A DNA stretch of 64,000 nt from Anaerolineae bacterium. Lineage in GTDB: Bacteria; Chloroflexota; Anaerolineae; Anaerolineales; Anaerolineaceae. The notes under the pieces are model-generated. The model was not told the DNA's origin. It saw only the letters and a list, made by a program, of their open reading frames with translations, and made no database searches. Position numbers and translations under genes: made by a program. Below are positions 61,624-64,000 of the stretch, in pieces. The stretch lies in contig JABLXC010000021.1 of the NCBI GenBank assembly GCA_013178185.1, positions 1 through 64,000 on the forward strand. The letters are read 5' to 3'. The first letter of the stretch is position 1. Each line of letters begins with the position of its first letter.

Positions 61624-64000
61624 TTACTCCTTCAAGGGTAGAGCAGATGGGTTTTCATATATCACAACCCCACTGTTTGCAAAAACCGGCTGCAAGAAAC
61701 CTGTAAACTTGACTTCATTCACCCGGTAGGTGCTGCGTTCCTGTGGGCCAATATAAACATAACGGATATTATATCTTTCCAAAATCATTTTCGCTTCATT
61801 CCAATCAGCGGTCCGGTAGAGTGTTCGAATATCCTCTTCTCGCGAGCCCATTTCGGCAGCCCCGCCACGCCATTGCGATTCGTGCCCCGGCCAACCCAGC
61901 ACGGTTGGGTTGCCACTCAAGGTGGAAACGCGACCGAAACTGCTGTAACTTCCGCCTACAGCTTCGGCCACAACGCCTGACTCAGCTGCTTGCAAGAATC
62001 GGATCGCCTCCATTTCATCCGGCGAATATTTTTCCAGGTAAGCCGCGCCGTCCAGAGTCAAGCCCCCCGCTGCTATTGCTATGCTTTTCATACGAAGGCC
62101 AAAAAGCGGGTAAACCAGTGCGGCCAGCAGGGTCAAACACCAAAGAACAGCAAACCCTGCTCGCCAGAACGATCTCAAATGTGTCCACAATTGAACCGAG
62201 GCATAAGCTGCTGCAATTGCCCAAAGTATCCACGCCTGAAAATAAAACTTGAAGATCGTGTTCATGCGCCAGCCAAACTGATCGCGCAGATAGATAAATT
62301 CGGGCGTCAATGTCAAACCGATCCCGACCAGAAAAAGGAGCAAAACAAATGCGTCGGGGTTCTTGTTCAGCCATGGTTCTTTGGCTAAATACTCTCCTTC
62401 AGATTGAGGCTTGCGGAAGTAGCCCAAAAAACTCCAGACAAAGCAGAGCAAACCAAACAGCGTCAGCCAAGTGCCGGGATACATTAGCCTTTTCTTCAAC
62501 GACTCAAAAAGGATCACCCCCGCATCTGAAGAGCCTTGTAAACCGTAAAACTGGCTGCCAATTGCGATCATCGCCTCGCCCAGCTCTTGCAGCAGATCCG
62601 AGGGTCTCCCCATGAGGATCATATTTCCCCACACAGGCATCGAAAGTGCGAGCCATCCCATTAAATAAGAGATGAACCACAAACCCAAGATCAACCCTGA
62701 AGCAAACAACAGGCCATTTCGGATGGCGACTTCTCTGCGATGCCGCCTCCAGAACCACATAAACCAGAGTAGGACCGGCAGCAACAAAGGGCAAAACATG
62801 ACCCAAAAATGAACACCCCGGGTAAAAAAAGCCATGCTTGGGATGATCCCTCCCGCCTGCGAAGAAAAACCGAGGTAAAACGGCAGGTAAAGGATAACCC
62901 CCAGAATGATGAAGACCACCATATACTCAAGCAGTTCTCCAACCCGCTGGATGCTCCAACCTGCCCTTTGATAACGCAAAAACACCAGGACGCCGCAAAA
63001 CAATCCGACATAGATCGGAAAGTCCCAGGTATTCAAAAAAGCAAGACTGCCCAAAACGAAAGCTGCCAGCCAGGTCTCCCATGTCCGCAGGAACCCGTCT
63101 GGCTCTAACGCGCTCCATCCAAAAGCCCGACCGTTCAGCCATTCGCGAATTGCGTGGATGAAGCCCGTCTGAGGAGAGAGCTTTATCTGACCCGTATAAT
63201 AAACATTCAACGCCAGCCCTATAGCCAGCAGCACGAAAGGCATTGCCAGCACATGAGGGTGTAAATCTCCTAAAAGGAAGGAAAAGAACGGAAACTCGTC
63301 GATAATTTCGCGACTCTGACCCGCAAGATCATAATCTTGCAATACCCTTGACGCCCGCCACCACCAGATACCCCCGCTTCGTTCAGGGATTAGCCCAAAA
63401 GGGATGCTGGGCGGGCGAACCAGTTCCTGAATATCCAGCCACCGCCAAAACGCCGAAACCAAGTTGCCATCTGGGGCCCTTTGCCAAAAAATACCACGCG
63501 CGTGGAGCACCTCAAGGAAGCCCTCTAGATTGCTGACAATTAAAACAAAAATTGGCGCCAGCAAACCCCAAAAAGACGAAGCCAGTTGAGAAACAGGGAA
63601 AACGCGAGTTTTTTCGCCGCCGGATCGTTTACTTAGCAAGTTGAACAACACACCATACGCCCCGGTCGCAGTCAAACCAAACCAAAGCGAGCTGGCAAGG
63701 TTGAATGCAACCGACCCCGGTATGGCGGTCATTTTAGCCAGCATAGCCGTCATCACATACCCAAAGTAATAATAAGAGATCGCGTAACTGGAAAGCCAGG
63801 GATCATGCGGCGGGAAGAGCGGCGACCGCAGAATCGCGTTGATGAACGCCAGCTCCATAGGCTTTTCAGTCCCTAACGCAGCCGGATCAGCCGCGCGCAC
63901 CAGCGCCCATCCCGCAAAAGTGAGCAAAAACAACACCTCTGTAATCATCATCTGCGCCCTGAATCGCCGCAGCCAGGCGGTGATTTCCCCCAAACCGGTC
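61624..64000 (-). CDS. DUF2298 polytopic membrane protein, partial
   Basis: At least 792 residues, running off the right edge; the first seen codons (GLGEITAWLRRF) are inside the gene, and a TTG at 63993 is not its true start. The Chlor_Arch_YYY-domain signature is clear: PHDPWLSSYAISYYYFGYVM, FPFFSFLLGDLHPHVLAMPF, LRDQFGWRMNTIFKFYFQAWILWA, and LGWPGHESQWRGG near the end. About 14 spans plus a C-terminal soluble part. The family resembles oligosaccharyl or glycosyl transferases of unknown specificity. It heads the run with GT39, the dead acyltransferase and cmk. Confidence 0.88.
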   Translation of the reverse strand, partial: TGLGEITAWLRRFRAQMMITEVLFLLTFAGWALVRAADPAALGTEKPMELAFINAILRSPLFPPHDPWLSSYAISYYYFGYVMTAMLAKMTAIPGSVAFNLASSLWFGLTATGAYGVLFNLLSKRSGGEKTRVFPVSQLASSFWGLLAPIFVLIVSNLEGFLEVLHARGIFWQRAPDGNLVSAFWRWLDIQELVRPPSIPFGLIPERSGGIWWWRASRVLQDYDLAGQSREIIDEFPFFSFLLGDLHPHVLAMPFVLLAIGLALNVYYTGQIKLSPQTGFIHAIREWLNGRAFGWSALEPDGFLRTWETWLAAFVLGSLAFLNTWDFPIYVGLFCGVLVFLRYQRAGWSIQRVGELLEYMVVFIILGVILYLPFYLGFSSQAGGIIPSMAFFTRGVHFWVMFCPLLLPVLLWFMWFWRRHRREVAIRNGLLFASGLILGLWFISYLMGWLALSMPVWGNMILMGRPSDLLQELGEAMIAIGSQFYGLQGSSDAGVILFESLKKRLMYPGTWLTLFGLLCFVWSFLGYFRKPQSEGEYLAKEPWLNKNPDAFVLLLFLVGIGLTLTPEFIYLRDQFGWRMNTIFKFYFQAWILWAIAAAYASVQLWTHLRSFWRAGFAVLWCLTLLAALVYPLFGLRMKSIAIAAGGLTLDGAAYLEKYSPDEMEAIRFLQAAESGVVAEAVGGSYSSFGRVSTLSGNPTVLGWPGHESQWRGGAAEMGSREEDIRTLYRTADWNEAKMILERYNIRYVYIGPQERSTYRVNEVKFTGFLQPVFANSGVVIYENPSALPLKE

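Noticed and set aside
1-64000. tRNA, rRNA, CRISPR array or prophage
   Set aside because: Looked for in the gaps between genes; no cloverleaf, repeat-spacer series or phage genes were seen. The intergenic spaces are mostly under 250 bases.

Overview
The window (about 50% GC) looks like chromosome from a member of the Chloroflexota, most likely class Anaerolineae. This is an inference from gene content: a DUF2298 / glycosyltransferase-39 membrane pair, a GlyA-GcvT fusion, a MoaD-MoaE fusion, tandem DUF4870 proteins, a TGS-SAD-uridine-kinase protein, lipoprotein-type solute-binding proteins and no outer-membrane genes. Most of it is housekeeping DNA in short operons on both strands. I see no rRNA, tRNA, CRISPR array or prophage.

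Layout. 1-127: left end of an insertion sequence cut by the window edge. 0.3-2.7 kb: rpsF-ssb-rpsR and a membrane-anchored peptidyl-prolyl isomerase. 2.7-9.3 kb: smc-rnc, moaC-moaDE, and scpA divergent from moaC. 9.3-15.4 kb (minus): a carbohydrate ABC importer (binding lipoprotein, two permeases, no ATPase) with a cytoplasmic glycosidase, an aldo/keto reductase and an unknown protein. 15.5-25 kb: a GT2 glycosyltransferase, mutS, an unknown membrane protein, a pterin dehydratase-CBS pair, fmt-panE, and two DUF4870 proteins. 23.9-29.1 kb (minus): MarR regulator, heterodimeric ABC exporter and a peptidase-S51-like/CysS-tail protein, with a palindromic operator candidate. 29.2-35.2 kb: a small unknown protein plus glutaredoxin, then (minus) aminopeptidase, membrane subtilase, ECF sigma factor, DegV and a small membrane protein. 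35.4-40.9 kb: a lipase-like hydrolase, the GlyA-GcvT fusion behind a structured leader, and an aminotransferase. 41-47 kb: nucleoside kinase, DUF4230, a PhnD-like lipoprotein, a SanA/YdcF protein, an HD protein and a glycosidase-like protein. 47-54 kb (minus): gyrA/parC and a lone rpoC. 54.2-55.0 kb: an IS1-family element with an 8-bp target duplication. 55-64 kb (minus): a large sensor kinase, cmk, a decayed acyltransferase, and the GT39 and DUF2298 membrane proteins.

Most noteworthy: (1) at least seven genes have a TANAAT -10 box 6-9 nt before the start codon, implying frequent leaderless mRNAs beside ordinary Shine-Dalgarno genes; (2) RpoC carries a roughly 185-residue coiled-coil insertion and its leader contains an attenuator-like hairpin; (3) the IS1 copy sits between the sensor kinase stop codon and the -35 region of rpoC; (4) the GlyA-GcvT fusion has a possible extra folate-binding-like domain in its linker and a frameshift at an A6 run; (5) MarR and the IS1 transposase each carry one single-base shift, and an acyltransferase gene is clearly dead (frameshift plus three stops). 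The three isolated indels could be mutations or assembly errors.
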